Of a stretch of 60,000 bases of DNA, positions 43,761 to 53,497 are shown piece after piece. Source of the stretch: Adiantum capillus-veneris (lineage: Eukaryota > Streptophyta > Polypodiopsida > Polypodiales > Pteridaceae); NCBI GenBank assembly GCA_014529385.2, contig CM043963.1, positions 96,106,912 through 96,166,911 of the forward strand, read 5' to 3'. The notes below the pieces were generated by a model. The model searched no databases, was not told the DNA's origin, and worked only from the letters and a program-made list of their open reading frames with translations. The translations under genes were made by a program, and so were the position numbers. Every line of letters begins with the position of its first letter. The first letter of the stretch is position 1.

Positions 43761-44107
43761 GGTTGCATCCTCCCGGGCTCAGGCACCAGCTGCTCTAGCA
43801 CACACCTGCTCACTTTCTCTAATTTCTGTGAGCTTTGGCGAGCGTTTGCAAGTCAACAAAAAGTTTGAGAGAGCTTGTAGAGCATAGTCTGCTCAGATTT
43901 TTGACTTGGGCTCATTTCGGCCTCCGTTTCCACTACAAGTAGTACTGCACATGCTATTTTGTCATTTTGTGCAAAAATTCTGTCAGTGCCGTTTTCTGCA
44001 TAATAGGTGCCTAACAGTCTTCTACGGTTTGTGCTATATATCACGTGTTGTTCCCGCTTTGTTTCTCCTCTTTTCGGGCAATTTTCACATCAGGTGCAGC
44101 ATTTACC

Positions 44108-45020
44108 ATGGCTGACAACAACACAAATGTGCTCAAGATGTTTGTTGTTGAGGACAGATTGGATGGGGACAATTACCCTATGTGGCTTACATGATGCAAC
44201 ATGTTCTCATGTCAAAGTGCATCTGGAATATTGTGCAGGGCAATGATGTACGTCCTGGTTCTAAGGATGCAGGCAATGTTGAGGATGTTGCAGGTCTTGC
44301 TGCAAGAATTGATGCTATAGTGTTGTTTGGCCTACGGTAGAACAACCTCGTTGGGAGTACTTGGAGACTAATGACCCAAGGAAATCCTGAAGTTGTCAAG
44401 TTTGATGCATTATGCACATTGCTATTGCAAGAGTCCCTTTCCAAAAAAAAATAGGACTAGGCAGCCTGTAGTTGAGCAGGCTTTTATTGCTTCTCAAAGA
44501 AAGGGTGGTAACAGCAATGCAGCCACTTCTTATGGTTCTACTGCAAGTGGCAAAACTTTTGTTCCTAATGCTTTTTCTGGCAGAAATTCGTCTGAAAATT
44601 CTAGTGATAAGGGCAAAAAGAAGATGCATTGCCATTATTGTAGAGTTGTCAAGTTTGATGCATTATGCACATTGCTATTGCAAGAGTCCCTTTCCAAAAA
44701 AAAATAGGACTAGGCAGCCTGTAGTTGAGCAGGCTCTTATTGCTTCTCAAAGAAAGGGTGGTAACAGCAATGCAGCCACTTCTTATGGTTCTACTGCAAG
44801 TGGAAAAACTTTTGTTCCTAATGCTTTTTCTGGCAGAAATTCGTCTGAAAATTCTAGTGATAAGGGCAAAAAGAAGATGCATTGCCATTATTGTAGAGCT
44901 AATGATCATTTGATCAAGCAGTGTCTTAAGTTAAAGGCCAAAGAGGCTAGAAGAAAGAGGGTGGTTCCACTGCAAATGCTGGTTTCACTAGAAATGCAGC
45001 CATTGTTGAGTCTTTTGTAA
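44108..45020 (+). pseudogene. copia gag of D1, shortened and internally duplicated
   Basis: ATG at 44,108 (MADNNTNVLKMFVVEDRLDG), frameshift, then ARIDAIVLFGLRQNN, FDALCTLLLQESLSKK, RQPVVEQAFIASQRKGGNS and the knuckle CHYCRANDHLIKQC near 44,885-44,925. Much of the capsid region is missing between the start and the knuckle. A 253-bp direct duplication (44,392-44,644 and 44,645-44,897) differs at about two bases and, not being a multiple of three, shifts the frame. Gag would form the particle. Confidence 0.8.
44392..44897 (+). repeat. 253-bp tandem duplication inside D1 gag
   Basis: Copies start 'gttgtcaagtttgatgcatt' and end before 'gctaatgatc'. Differences seen: cttttattg/ctcttattg and agtggcaaaac/agtggaaaaac. 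Recent event. Confidence 0.9.
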
Positions 45021-45103
45021 AAGGAGACTGTGATGCTGATGTTGATGAAGAATGGGCTTTTAGTGTAGAGTGCACTTACAATTCTGTTGTCCATGATGCA
45101 TGC

Positions 45104-46420
45104 TTGTCAGTTGCTGCAGATTCACATGTGTGGTATTTCTATAGTGGTGCTACAAAGCACATTACCTCACATCGTGAATTGTTCATCTCTCTCTCGTTTG
45201 TCCCTCATGGCAATTCAGTCACTTGTGCCAACAATGCCTCTTATCCGGTTCAGGGATTTGGAAATATTATACTTACTGCTACAAATGGTAGTTCTTTCAC
45301 ACTTGTTGATTCACTTTATGTACCTGGGATCAAGAAGAATCTTTTGTCTGTATCTTCACTTGCTAGACTTGGACCTGTAGTCAAATTTGTGGATAACAAA
45401 TATACAGCTCATGATCTCAGTTTTGGTGATGAAATTGTTGCATCTGGCCTTTTGTGCCGTGGCCTGTATAAGCTCACTTTATATGACAAGTGTGGATAAA
45501 ATTTTGCAAATGCAGTTGCAGATTCAAGGGCTATTTCAGATGCAAAACTTTGGCATGCACGTTTTGGGCATCTGAATTTTGCGAGTTTGCTGCGTTTGCA
45601 GAAATCTGATATGGTTGCTTCTTTTCCGCCTCTTGAAGCACCTATCAAACATGTTTGTGAAGGCTGTATTTTGGGTAAAATGCAGCATTCTAAGTTTCCA
45701 AAGGATGGTTCAGTTAGGGCCACATGAAGGTTGCAGCTTGTGCATAGTGATGTTTGTGGGCCCATGCAAATTCCGTCCTTGGGCAATTACCTTCACTTCG
45801 TGTCTTTCCTTGATGATTACTCTAGGCGTGCATGGGTATTTCCGCTTAAAGCGAAGTCCAAAGTTTTATGTGCTTCAAACAATTTTTGGCTATGGCTGAA
45901 AATGTATCGAAATGTATTATGGGCACCCTCCATTCCGATCAAGGGGGGGAGTATATGTCTTATGAATTTAATGCATTTTTGGCATAAACACCTCAGCCAA
46001 ATGGTGTTGCTGAGAGAAAAAGTAGGTCTCTTACGAAAATGGCAAGATGTATGGTCAAGAGTCAAGCTTTACCACATTCTTTTTGGCTCGAGGATGTCAT
46101 GTGCGCCACTTATGTACTCAACAGGTGTCCTAGGAAAGCGTTGAAATCTAATACTCCTTATGAAGCATGGCATGATAGAAAGCCATCTATTGAGCACATG
46201 CGTGTTTTTGGTTGTTTGGCTTATGGTTTAGTGCCACAAGTGCAACACAAAAAAATTGGATGATAAGGCTGTCAAATGTACTTTTGTTGGTTATAATGCT
46301 GAAAGTGAAGGTTACAGGTTGTATCATCCGCAAACAAAGTGTATTTTGGTTTCACGGGATGTAGTGTTTGTGGAAGATTCTATTCAGCCCTTGTTGTCAT
46401 GTACTAGAGACAATAATGTA
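45104..46420 (+). pseudogene. copia protease and integrase of D1
   Basis: 45,104-45,499: VWYFYSGATKHITSHRELF (protease; Tyr-Ser-Gly where Asp-Ser-Gly is required), FTLVDSLYVPGIKKNLLSV and LARLGPVVKF. Then KLWHARFGHLNFASLLRLQ and CEGCILGKMQHSKFP (GAG-pre-integrase), LQLVHSDVCGPMQIPSLGN and YLHFVSFLDDYSRRAWVFP (integrase first Asp), RNVLWAPSIPIKGG in another frame, SQALPHSFWLEDVMCATYV, LNRCPRKALKSNTPYEAWH and VFGCLAYG..VGYNAESEGYRLY. At least five frameshifts. The wording around the second Asp and the Glu is lost. Confidence 0.85.
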
Positions 46421-46845
46421 AGCTCACAAGACATTTATGACGCTTTGTTGCCTCTTTTCAGTGGTGGAAGTTCGAACAGAAATTCCAATGAGGAAAATGT
46501 ACAACCTATGGGGGTTTTTGAAAATGTTATAGATCAGCCTATTACTGATGCAGATGTACATGATGTACTTGGTGAGGAAAGGGCTAAAAATGAGCAGGCT
46601 AGAGGTATGCCAAATGGCTGGTGCACACTTTGCGTGACAGTAAATTGGATGCACCTTTGTCTAGTCGTACTCATTCAGGCTCTCGCCATGCATCTTATGC
46701 ATCAGATTGTTATGCTTTGGCTGTGTCTAGCTTACATGATGTTGAGGAACCTCTATGTTTTGATAAAGCACAAAATTCAAAGAATTGGATGGCTGCCATG
46801 CAATCAGAATATGATGCACTTATAGAAAATGACACATGGACTTAA
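46421..46845 (+). pseudogene. Integrase-to-RT linker and RT start of D1
   Basis: Fragments LPLFSGGSSNRNSNEENVQ, then AMQSEYDALIENDTW (46,795-46,842), the start of the copia RT region, with a stop at 46,843. Confidence 0.65.
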
Positions 46846-47447
46846 TGTGATTTGCCTCTTGGAAAAAAGGCCATTGGTACGAAGTGGGTTACAAGTTGAA
46901 ATGCAAGCCGGACGGTGAGATCAATCTCCATAAGGCTCGACTTGTTGCAAAGGGTTATGCACAGTAAAAAGGCATAGATTATGAAGATCCTTTTGCTCCC
47001 ACTTGTTGTATGACTACTATCTGTTTTTTATGTGCATTGGCAGCTCATTTTGGTTGGGATGTACATCAATCAGATTCTGTTATTGCTTTCTTGAATGGTG
47101 ACATATTTGAGCAAGTTTATGTAACGCAGCCTCGCGGTTTTGTCAAGAAAGGACAAGAGGACAAAGTGTGCAGATGTAAGAAGGCTTTGTATGGGTTGAA
47201 GCAATCTCCTTGTGCTTGGTATGAGAAATTTGACACCCATTTGGTCAAACAAGGCTTTCGTAATAGTCGCACAAAGCACATTGAGGTGCATTACCACTAT
47301 GTCAGGGAGAGGCTCTCAGTAGGAGAGGTCAGCTTGGCTTATGTGCCAACACAGGACAACCTTGGAGATCTTTGCACAAAGGCATTGTCTCGTGAGAAGC
47401 TCGAAGCTTTCCACAAAGCTTTGGGCTTACTCCCCTTTGTGGATTGA
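46846..47447 (+). pseudogene. RT/RNase H of D1, fused by an in-frame deletion
   Basis: Fragments around 46,860-46,990 give RLVAKGYAQ, then the open frame 47,010-47,447: AHFGWDVHQSDSVIAFLNG, VYVTQPRGFVKKGQEDKV, CKKALYGLKQSPCAWYEKF, QGFRNSRTKHIEVHYHYVR and VPTQDNLGDLCTKALSREK, ending LLPFVD. Comparison with D2 shows that the sequence between GFRNS and KHIEVHYHY is missing: the RT YVDD region and nearly all of RNase H. The frame stays open across the join. Confidence 0.85.
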
Positions 47448-47522
47448 TCATGTCCTTAGGGCATGGCACTTCCCTTTACTCGTGTGCCAGCTCTTGTTCA
47501 TCGCATCACTCCAGGGGGGATT

Positions 47523-47750
47523 TGTTACCATATACATGTGGTAGTGATGTGTATGAACACACTAGGACCACCTGGGCATTGTTTCCTTCTTTAGGAGCTT
47601 TTTTCCCCCCATGCATTGTATATACGCCCATCACTCTAGGGCTATCTATCTTTCCATTGCACACTAAGTAACACACTCTCTATTGTGTGCCTTGAGCTTC
47701 CTTCATCTTCTCCAAGCTGTGTGCATTTCTCTGCAACCCTAATTCCAACA
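47523..47750 (+). mobile_element. 3' LTR of D1
   Basis: 228 bp, starts TGTTACCATATAC after the purine tract 'ccagggggga' and ends ATTCCAACA before the repeated CTAAT. Confidence 0.9.
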
Positions 47751-47755
47751 CTAAT

Positions 47756-48125
47756 TTGTGTCGTCCCTTGACACGACCTTGTGCAGTCTTGTCATAGGGT
47801 TGTCTTCAGCTTTGTCTTCAAGGTTGGACTTCAGCTTGGGAAGTGTTTTATCATTGATGATTCTCACTTCTTCCTTGAGTTCTTCATATCTGATGTGTTC
47901 TTTTTAATGCGTGTTTTGGACTTCAATTGTTGAGGGAATTTTGCATTTGTTGCTCATTCTTCTTGTTGGTGCCTTCTTGGCCGTGAAGATTTCGCTTGAT
48001 GTGTTTGCCTTTGTGGTTGACTTGAAATACTTCACTAACTTCAACATTGTTGATCTCCTTATGCTTTGTTGTTCAGAGATCTCTTTCCCATGTCATCATT
48101 GCTTGTCATTGTAGGCCATTTTGTT
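47756..48125 (-). pseudogene. C-terminal ORF end next to LTR A2, family A
   Basis: The minus frame from about 48,120 reads GKEISEQQSIRRSTMLKLV, TTKANTSSEIFTAKKAPTR, YEELKEEVRIINDKTLPKL and KSNLEDKAEDNPMTRLHKV with VVSRDD then TN-stop. The stop codon lies in the CTAAT target of D1. The related end near 50,640-50,710 reads ALKTNWKTTLTTRLHMVMS, then RDD. It is a basic, helical tail before the polypurine tract. One internal stop. Role unknown; it may be the end of pol or an extra ORF. Confidence 0.5.
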
Positions 48126-48890
48126 AACTTTCCATTTTTTTATTGAGCTTTGTTGTCGTCCTTCAAGATGAAAGATGGTCTTGATAAGCACATGGAGACC
48201 TGCAGTTTTGCTCCAAGTTGTTGTTGATTGATTTGGGTAGCCATTTCCTTATTGTTGATGTAGAAGTAATATATACAAGAGGTCAATGATGAAAATTTCT
48301 AGATTAGGGTCTTAAAACCTAGATGACCAAAGGGAAAAAACATGGTGGGAAAAAAGTGCCTTTGGTATACGCTCTCATTGGAGTTGAGCATTTGGTCTTG
48401 AAGTACCTGTCATGCAAGGTGAGTGCTTGGGAGAAACAAAGGAAGAGTGCCTAATGAAAGTGCCAAGTATGGGACATTCTATATGCTTATGAGAAATTCT
48501 CAAACAAAAGCATGCAGTGTAGGAGATGGAGTTGATGGGTGCTTCAAGGAACAAATGTAGCACATGTAACATCAAAGGACGTCTCAAGCTTCCACGTTTC
48601 CAAGAAGGGTTTTCAATGTAGAATCTTCTCCACTCATACCTCAGTGTGTTGAGTGCGTGAGTGTCTTTTGAACTTCCTCCTTCACTTACCACTATACTAC
48701 AACAACTCTTATGCTCACATAGACCAACATGAGCAACACAACATAATTATGCTCAACTCTTCCACCTTGAGCAATACCTAGAATAGCTAAGACGCTTAGA
48801 CCACAGAGAATATTACATGAAGGTTTGCGACTAACACATCACTCATCTAGTGGCTTAGCTGGGAGACTCTCACTTGTATGCCATGTATTT
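48126..48890 (-). other. Family A internal region without recognised gene, with a tRNA-Asp-like piece
   Basis: Separates the Trp-Pro-Lys ORF from the C-terminal ORF end. The minus frame 48,375-48,692 has no domain. See 48,683-48,706. Confidence 0.35.
48683..48706 (-). ncRNA. 24-bp match to the 5' end of tRNA-Asp
   Basis: Minus strand GTTGTTGTAGTATAGTGGTA followed by AGTG. From memory the plant tRNA-Asp gene begins GTCGTTGTAGTATAGTGGTA then AGTA, so 22 of 24 agree, covering the acceptor 5' strand, D-arm and A box. The anticodon arm and 3' half do not follow, so this is not a tRNA gene. It may be a SINE head or a captured fragment. Confidence 0.5.
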
Positions 48891-49925
48891 TTAATGGCGA
48901 CTTGGACTTACTTGTTCAAGGCCCAAAACCCAATTCCATAAGTTTTGGAAATTTGGGCCTTTTCCATTGTGTTGATCTTTGGATGCCACCATTTTGTCGA
49001 GTAGGTTGGCATATTTTGGCTCCTCTTGACTTGGTTGTTGTATGTTCACACTGATTTGTGAAACAAGTCCTTCAACTCTGGCAGGGACTAATGCAGCATT
49101 TTTGTTATTTTCGATGAGAAGTGGTTGTCGAGAGGTGTCGGTTCTTTGTGATTGGGTTTCTACTAGCGATTTTGGAACCCACCTTGTCTTTGGTCCGTGT
49201 GTGACTATCTTTGGAATTTTCTTTGCTTCTTTGGCTTGATTGACACTAGGATTTGGTATCCAAACCTGATTGTTTTTGTTGTAGAAAACTCGATTTTGTA
49301 GTTGATGACGAGGTATCCATCTGTAGATTGTAGCAACCTTTGTTGCAATTGTCTTCTGTTGGATTTTGGTTGTCATTGCTTGCCTTTGGGTAGGAGCTTG
49401 TGCTGCATGATTTCTCTTGGTTGTTCTAGCTTGAGCTACACATTTTGGTAACCATATTTGAGTGTTATCTGCATAGAATCCTTGTGCTTCAAGTAGCTTG
49501 ACTGGAGTAGGTTGTTGTTGCTCCTCTATTTGCTGGGTAGATTGGCTAACAATTGACTTTAGTACCAAAAATTTTCAAATTGTTTGCTTCTTCGATCTTT
49601 TTTTTTAATGCCTTTTGTTGTTGTTTTTTCTCCTGTTTGAGTTGTTTGCCTTGTGTTGATTGTTCTTTCTCCTGCTTGAGTTGTTTTCCTTGTGTTCATT
49701 GTGCGTCTTGTTCTTTGTAGAACCTGTTGGTTGAGGTGGGTAGCTCCAGGCTATTACTTTAGGCTTTTTGGCCCAAACATTAGTGTTTCCTTGGAAATAG
49801 CCCTAAGCGGTGATTGACTCATTTGATGCTACCCTCCCTATCACTTTTTGTTGTTGTGGTTGAACTTGTGCTTCATGTATCCAAATTGGGTCTTTGACTT
49901 TGATGTTCTTCTTGGATACCAACAA
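48891..49925 (-). pseudogene. Basic ORF with Trp-Pro-Lys-type motifs, family A (second copy)
   Basis: From 49,925 down: KKNIKVKDPIWIHEAQVQP, GRVASNESIT, GYFQGNTNVWAKKPKVIAW, Lys/Asn/Gln-rich repeats (encoded by a purine-rich stretch at 49,600-49,710), then the open frame 48,891-49,568 with TQIWLPKCVAQ, IYRWIPRHQLQ, NQVWIPNPSVNQ and TRWVPKSLVETQ. The motif Trp-(Leu/Ile/Val)-Pro-(Lys/Arg/Asn) recurs about every 30-40 residues, followed by Gln. 225 residues are open. It matches 29,389-30,058 on +. It lies directly after LTR A3, with the LTR end and primer site deleted. Function unknown. Confidence 0.6.
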
Positions 49926-49929
49926 ATTG

Positions 49930-50602
49930 ACTAAATTGACTCGAATTGCCATAAACTTTAAGGGAATCTATAGCAGGTCTAAGGGGACTAATTTATAAAT
50001 TCTAGTCACATTATGAAAGGTTACCAAAATCCCGATCCATCATGGTCCAAGTCAAAAAAACTGCAATAGAACAATCCAGACAGGTTGCCCTAAGTTCTAA
50101 TAGCACTCCCCTATGGTCAAAATGTCAAAAAACGATGATTTAAGCACTCAAATTTGAAGATTAGACTCACAAACGCATATTCGCAAACCTCAACAAAATT
50201 TGAAATACTTACACTTGATGAAAGAGCATGGAAAGAGGAGCACAATGCAAGTTTGGAATTGAAATTGAATTACCCAATCGTTAGAAAAGTTCATTACAAG
50301 TTGGAGCTACTTGTCAACTTGATCATACGTACACAAAGTTCTCCATTTTACAAAACTGCCTCCTTTTTAGACTAATGTTATTATGTTCTATACCTAGGGC
50401 TTTCTAAATGGCCAGTGGCTGTCTCAAATGGACCTTTACAAAGATCATGAAAGAATTACAACTCAGAGAATAGATTTTCTTCTCTTGAACCTAGACTTAC
50501 ACATAGTGTAGCTACACTAGCTTGAAAAAATAACAGAGTACAAAAACATTAAAAATGTGTTGTTCGGCTAGGTTGGCGCCTGTATGCCAAAATGGAAAAA
50601 CA
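49930..50602 (-). mobile_element. LTR of family A, copy A3 (lacking its 3' end)
   Basis: Starts (minus strand) TGTTTTTCCATTTTGG after the purine tract 'aaaaaggagagag' and is recognisable to about 49,930, where it joins the Trp-Pro-Lys ORF. About 235 bp of the LTR 3' end, plus primer site and leader, are missing. It is shared by the internals on both sides. Confidence 0.85.
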
Positions 50603-51109
50603 CTCTCTCCTTTTTGAACTCATGTCATCCCTTGACATGACCATGTGTAATCTTGTTGTTAGGGTTGTCTTCCAATTTGTCTTTAAGGCTGGTCTTGAGC
50701 TTTGAAATTGTATTGTAGCTGATGACACTCCCCCTTCGTTGAGTGATTTTTATCTACCGTTGGTTGAGTTGAGGCAATTTGGCATTTTGTTGTGCATTCA
50801 CCTTTTTGTTTCCTCTTTTGGCAATGAAGATGGTTATTGATATTGTTTGACTTTTTGAAAACTGGACTTCTTTGACTCATTGACTTTATGATGAATCTTG
50901 CACTTACGTCTTCAATGCGAGTCTTCAACAATATTGACCAACTTTTAAGAACTGTGTGAGATCTTGATTATTGTTGTTGATAGTTGTTCTATTGAATTTT
51001 TCATTGCTAGTTAGTTGTTTTTGTATGCCATTCTGCGACTTGCCATTGTTTAATGAAGCCCTGTGCCTTTTTGTGAAAAGCCTTCTCAAATTCCTCCGTC
51101 CACTCGAAT
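50603..51109 (-). pseudogene. 3' internal end of family A element A5
   Basis: The minus strand continues the RT frame as EEFEKAFHKKAQGFIKQWQ and EWHTKTTN, then low-complexity Asn/Gln/Lys fragments, and ends with ALKTNWKTTLTTRLHMVMS and RDDMSS before the polypurine tract. RNase H and integrase are absent, so a deletion joins the RT end to the C-terminal tail. This region is the D1-free counterpart of 47,756-48,125. Confidence 0.5.
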
Positions 51110-51760
51110 TTAGCAAATGAGAGCATACATGGGCTTAGCTATTATAACATACATGTATATGAAGCGCCTATAATATCCACAATGACCCATAAATGCATGT
51201 ACTTCCTTTATCCTCAATGGTCTCGGCATTTCAGTGATTACCTGTATCTTATCTTGATCAATGGAAATCCCATTTTTGGACACAATGTGGCCCAAGATTC
51301 TACCTTGTCTAACCATGACAACACATTTTTCAAGATTTAAGAAAATATGATAAGATCTTCACTTTTCAAAGAAATTTTTTAAGTGTGTTAAGTGTTCACT
51401 TCTCAACTGAGAATGCACACATAGATCATTCATGTATATCTTTAGAAATTGCATGAGATGTTCCTTGCATGCATGACTCATTAATCTATGAAAAGTGGCA
51501 AGGGCACTGGTCAGACCAAAAGGCATTACTCTATATGCAAATATATCCCACTCTGTTGCAAAAGTTTTCTTATGTTGATCTTCTGGTTTTATGGTCAACT
51601 GGTTGTAGCCTAAGAATCCATCTAAAAATCTATAGGCCTCCTTCCTTGCAACTCTCTCAATAACGTGGTCTATTATTAGTAGTGGATAGTTGTCCCTAAT
51701 GGTAGCAGCATTTACGTGTTTGAGGTTCACAACAATTCAAGTCCAATTTCAATTTTGGAA
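51110..51760 (-). pseudogene. Ty3 reverse transcriptase of A5, catalytic Asp changed
   Basis: 51,359-51,730: NLKHVNAATIRDNYPLLII, RKEAYRFLDGFLGYNQLTI, TFATEWDIFAYRVMPFGLT and SALATFHRLMSHACKEHLM, with LKIYMNDLCVHSQLRSEHL as the active site (Tyr-Met-Asn-Asp for Tyr-x-Asp-Asp). 51,110-51,316: GRILGHIVSKNGISIDQDK and MPRPLRIKEVHAFMGHCGY (thumb). The RT start is cut at about 51,750, where the leader array begins, so gag and protease are deleted. RT copies RNA into DNA; this one should be inactive. Confidence 0.85.
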
Positions 51761-51779
51761 AGACCACTAGGGTCCTCGA

Positions 51780-53060
51780 GATTATCTGTCTCTGTGGTGA
51801 AATTCTCTTCTTATTATGACTTAGAGGAACATGGATCACAATCCATGTTGGGAGGCCTAACTAGCATTTCTTGGTACCAAAAAAATCAGCATGATTTACT
51901 AGTAGGTCATATGGCACTAGGATTTCTGAAAAATGGATTTCTGGATTGAAACTTAGGTAGGTTCTGGCACTTACTCAGAATGCTTGATGGTTCTGGACTT
52001 TTGGCTTGGTTTTTGGTATCCAAATTTAGTTTTGAAATGATTATAGAGTCCCTGTGAAATGCTTTATCTATGGTGTAGGTTTGGGATCAATATGTGTCAG
52101 AGGAACATGGATTGTGCTCCATGTATCTAGTTGTCAGATTGGACTGAAACTTGCCACACAACTTTCCTTTGGTTCATTAATGTCAGCTTTATGGTTTTTG
52201 TAGGATTTGGACTTTTGTAGGCCAACCAAATTCAATCCTCAGGTCTGTTTCAATGGTTTCACCTTGAACTATTTTCTGCCCTTTTGACCCACTTTTTGAA
52301 ACAATAGTTGTTTTGGGAAATGTTCTTCAATTTTTACCAATTGTCCACGTGTTAAATACTAGCTCAAAATCCCTATGAGGTACACGGATCGCGATCCATG
52401 TTGGGCATCATTTTGACATGAGATTTGGTGAGTTTATAATATTGGGTATGGTGATACTTTTCCCCAAATATTTTTGCATTTGACCCACTTTTTCTCAGCC
52501 AAAAGCGAGATTTTGTGTCTGCTTTGCGGTTTTTTGCAAAATCAACTTTTTTTTATGTTTTGATTAGGCTTTTGCACTTTTTTGTTGTGGACCCTTTTGG
52601 AAAAGTTGTTCCCTCAGTTCTCAGGAGTATACTCGTCAATTATCATGTCCAAATGTCAACCTGGTACATGGATCGCGATTCATGTTTGGCAGCATCTGGT
52701 CATGAATTTTGTCATGCTAGTTCCTTGCCTTAAGTTGAACCCAATTCTCACCGAATTTAGACAACTGAAAATTTAGTTTTCCCAAAATTTCTCAATTTTC
52801 AAGAATTGTACAGCTTAGCCCAATATCTTGATTTGGATGTTCTTTTAGCCACCTATTTTTTGCCAACTCAGAATTTTGAAGTCTGAGAGTCAGTTCTAAA
52901 AAATGAGGACAGTTTCTAGTCAATTGGCCAAAAAGATACATGGATTGCGATCCATGTTGGATAGGCAATCTGGGAAAAAACTACTCAGTTTGTGTTTTGC
53001 AAGCTTGTATATCCCTTTTTGCCACATTTTGTTGAGCTTAATTTAGATTTGAAGCTTTGA
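51780..53060 (-). repeat. ~278-bp tandem array with a palindromic core (right copy)
   Basis: Cores start at 51,829, 52,105, 52,382, 52,666 and 52,938, spaced 276, 277, 284 and 272 bp. The central copy, cGATCGCGATC in context, differs from the perfect palindrome at one base. Blocks such as 'cagccaaaagcgagattttg' (52,498) and 'ttgcggttttttgcaaa' (52,531) are the reverse complement of blocks in the left array. It lies between the A5 primer site and the RT remnant. Confidence 0.85.
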
Positions 53061-53479
53061 CCATCAATTTTGCAACTTTTTAGAGTTATGGTCTTTGGTA
53101 CCAAAATAAAGTTTCAGACAGTTTGTACCCTGATCCTTTTGGCCCCAATTGATCGTGGAAATTGTTACTTAACGTACTCCTATAAACTGAAATGTATCCA
53201 CAAACATAAACAAGTTTAACAATGGAGAAATGAAAACAAAATATATGGTGAAACAGTCCTTTTCAAGCATGGAAAAATCAAAGAACAAAATACCTTTTTG
53301 TACTTCACTCACAGATCTCTTTGCTCAAAAGGAGTAGTATTGGTTGGTCCTTAACTCAAGTCTCTAAGCACTAAACTTGCGTCTAGCTGCTTTACTGTCT
53401 AAGTATAAATGGAATGCATGTTAAAATATTTGGAAAGGATTTTTCATACAACTAGGTCATTCACCACCTAAGGGGACTT
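53061..53479 (-). other. Leader of A5, no gene seen
   Basis: AT-rich leader between array and primer site on the minus strand. No ORF of note. Confidence 0.4.
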
Positions 53480-53497
53480 CCTCGGCAGCGGCACCAA
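53480..53497 (-). other. Primer binding site, tRNA-Asp type (A5)
   Basis: Minus strand TGGTGCCGCTGCCGAGGA right after the LTR end GCTAACA. 15 of 18 bases agree with the expected plant tRNA-Asp site. Confidence 0.8.

Larger units (their letters stand above)
43519..47750 (+). mobile_element. copia element, family D copy D1 (4,232 bp)
   Basis: Two LTRs of 227 and 228 bp, Met-tRNA primer site, gag, protease, integrase and a fused RT/RNase H remnant in Ty1/copia order, flanked by CTAAT. The insertion is in the end of a family A element; the related sequence at 50,600-50,690 has no insert. The first bases are TTTTACC in the 5' LTR and TGTTACC in the 3' LTR. Confidence 0.95.

Noticed and set aside
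44396-44909. Two near-identical minus-strand ORFs
   Set aside because: Antisense of the duplicated D1 gag segment; identity comes from the 253-bp duplication.
48683-48706. A functional tRNA-Asp gene
   Set aside because: Only the 5' 24 bases match; the anticodon arm, T arm and 3' half are missing.
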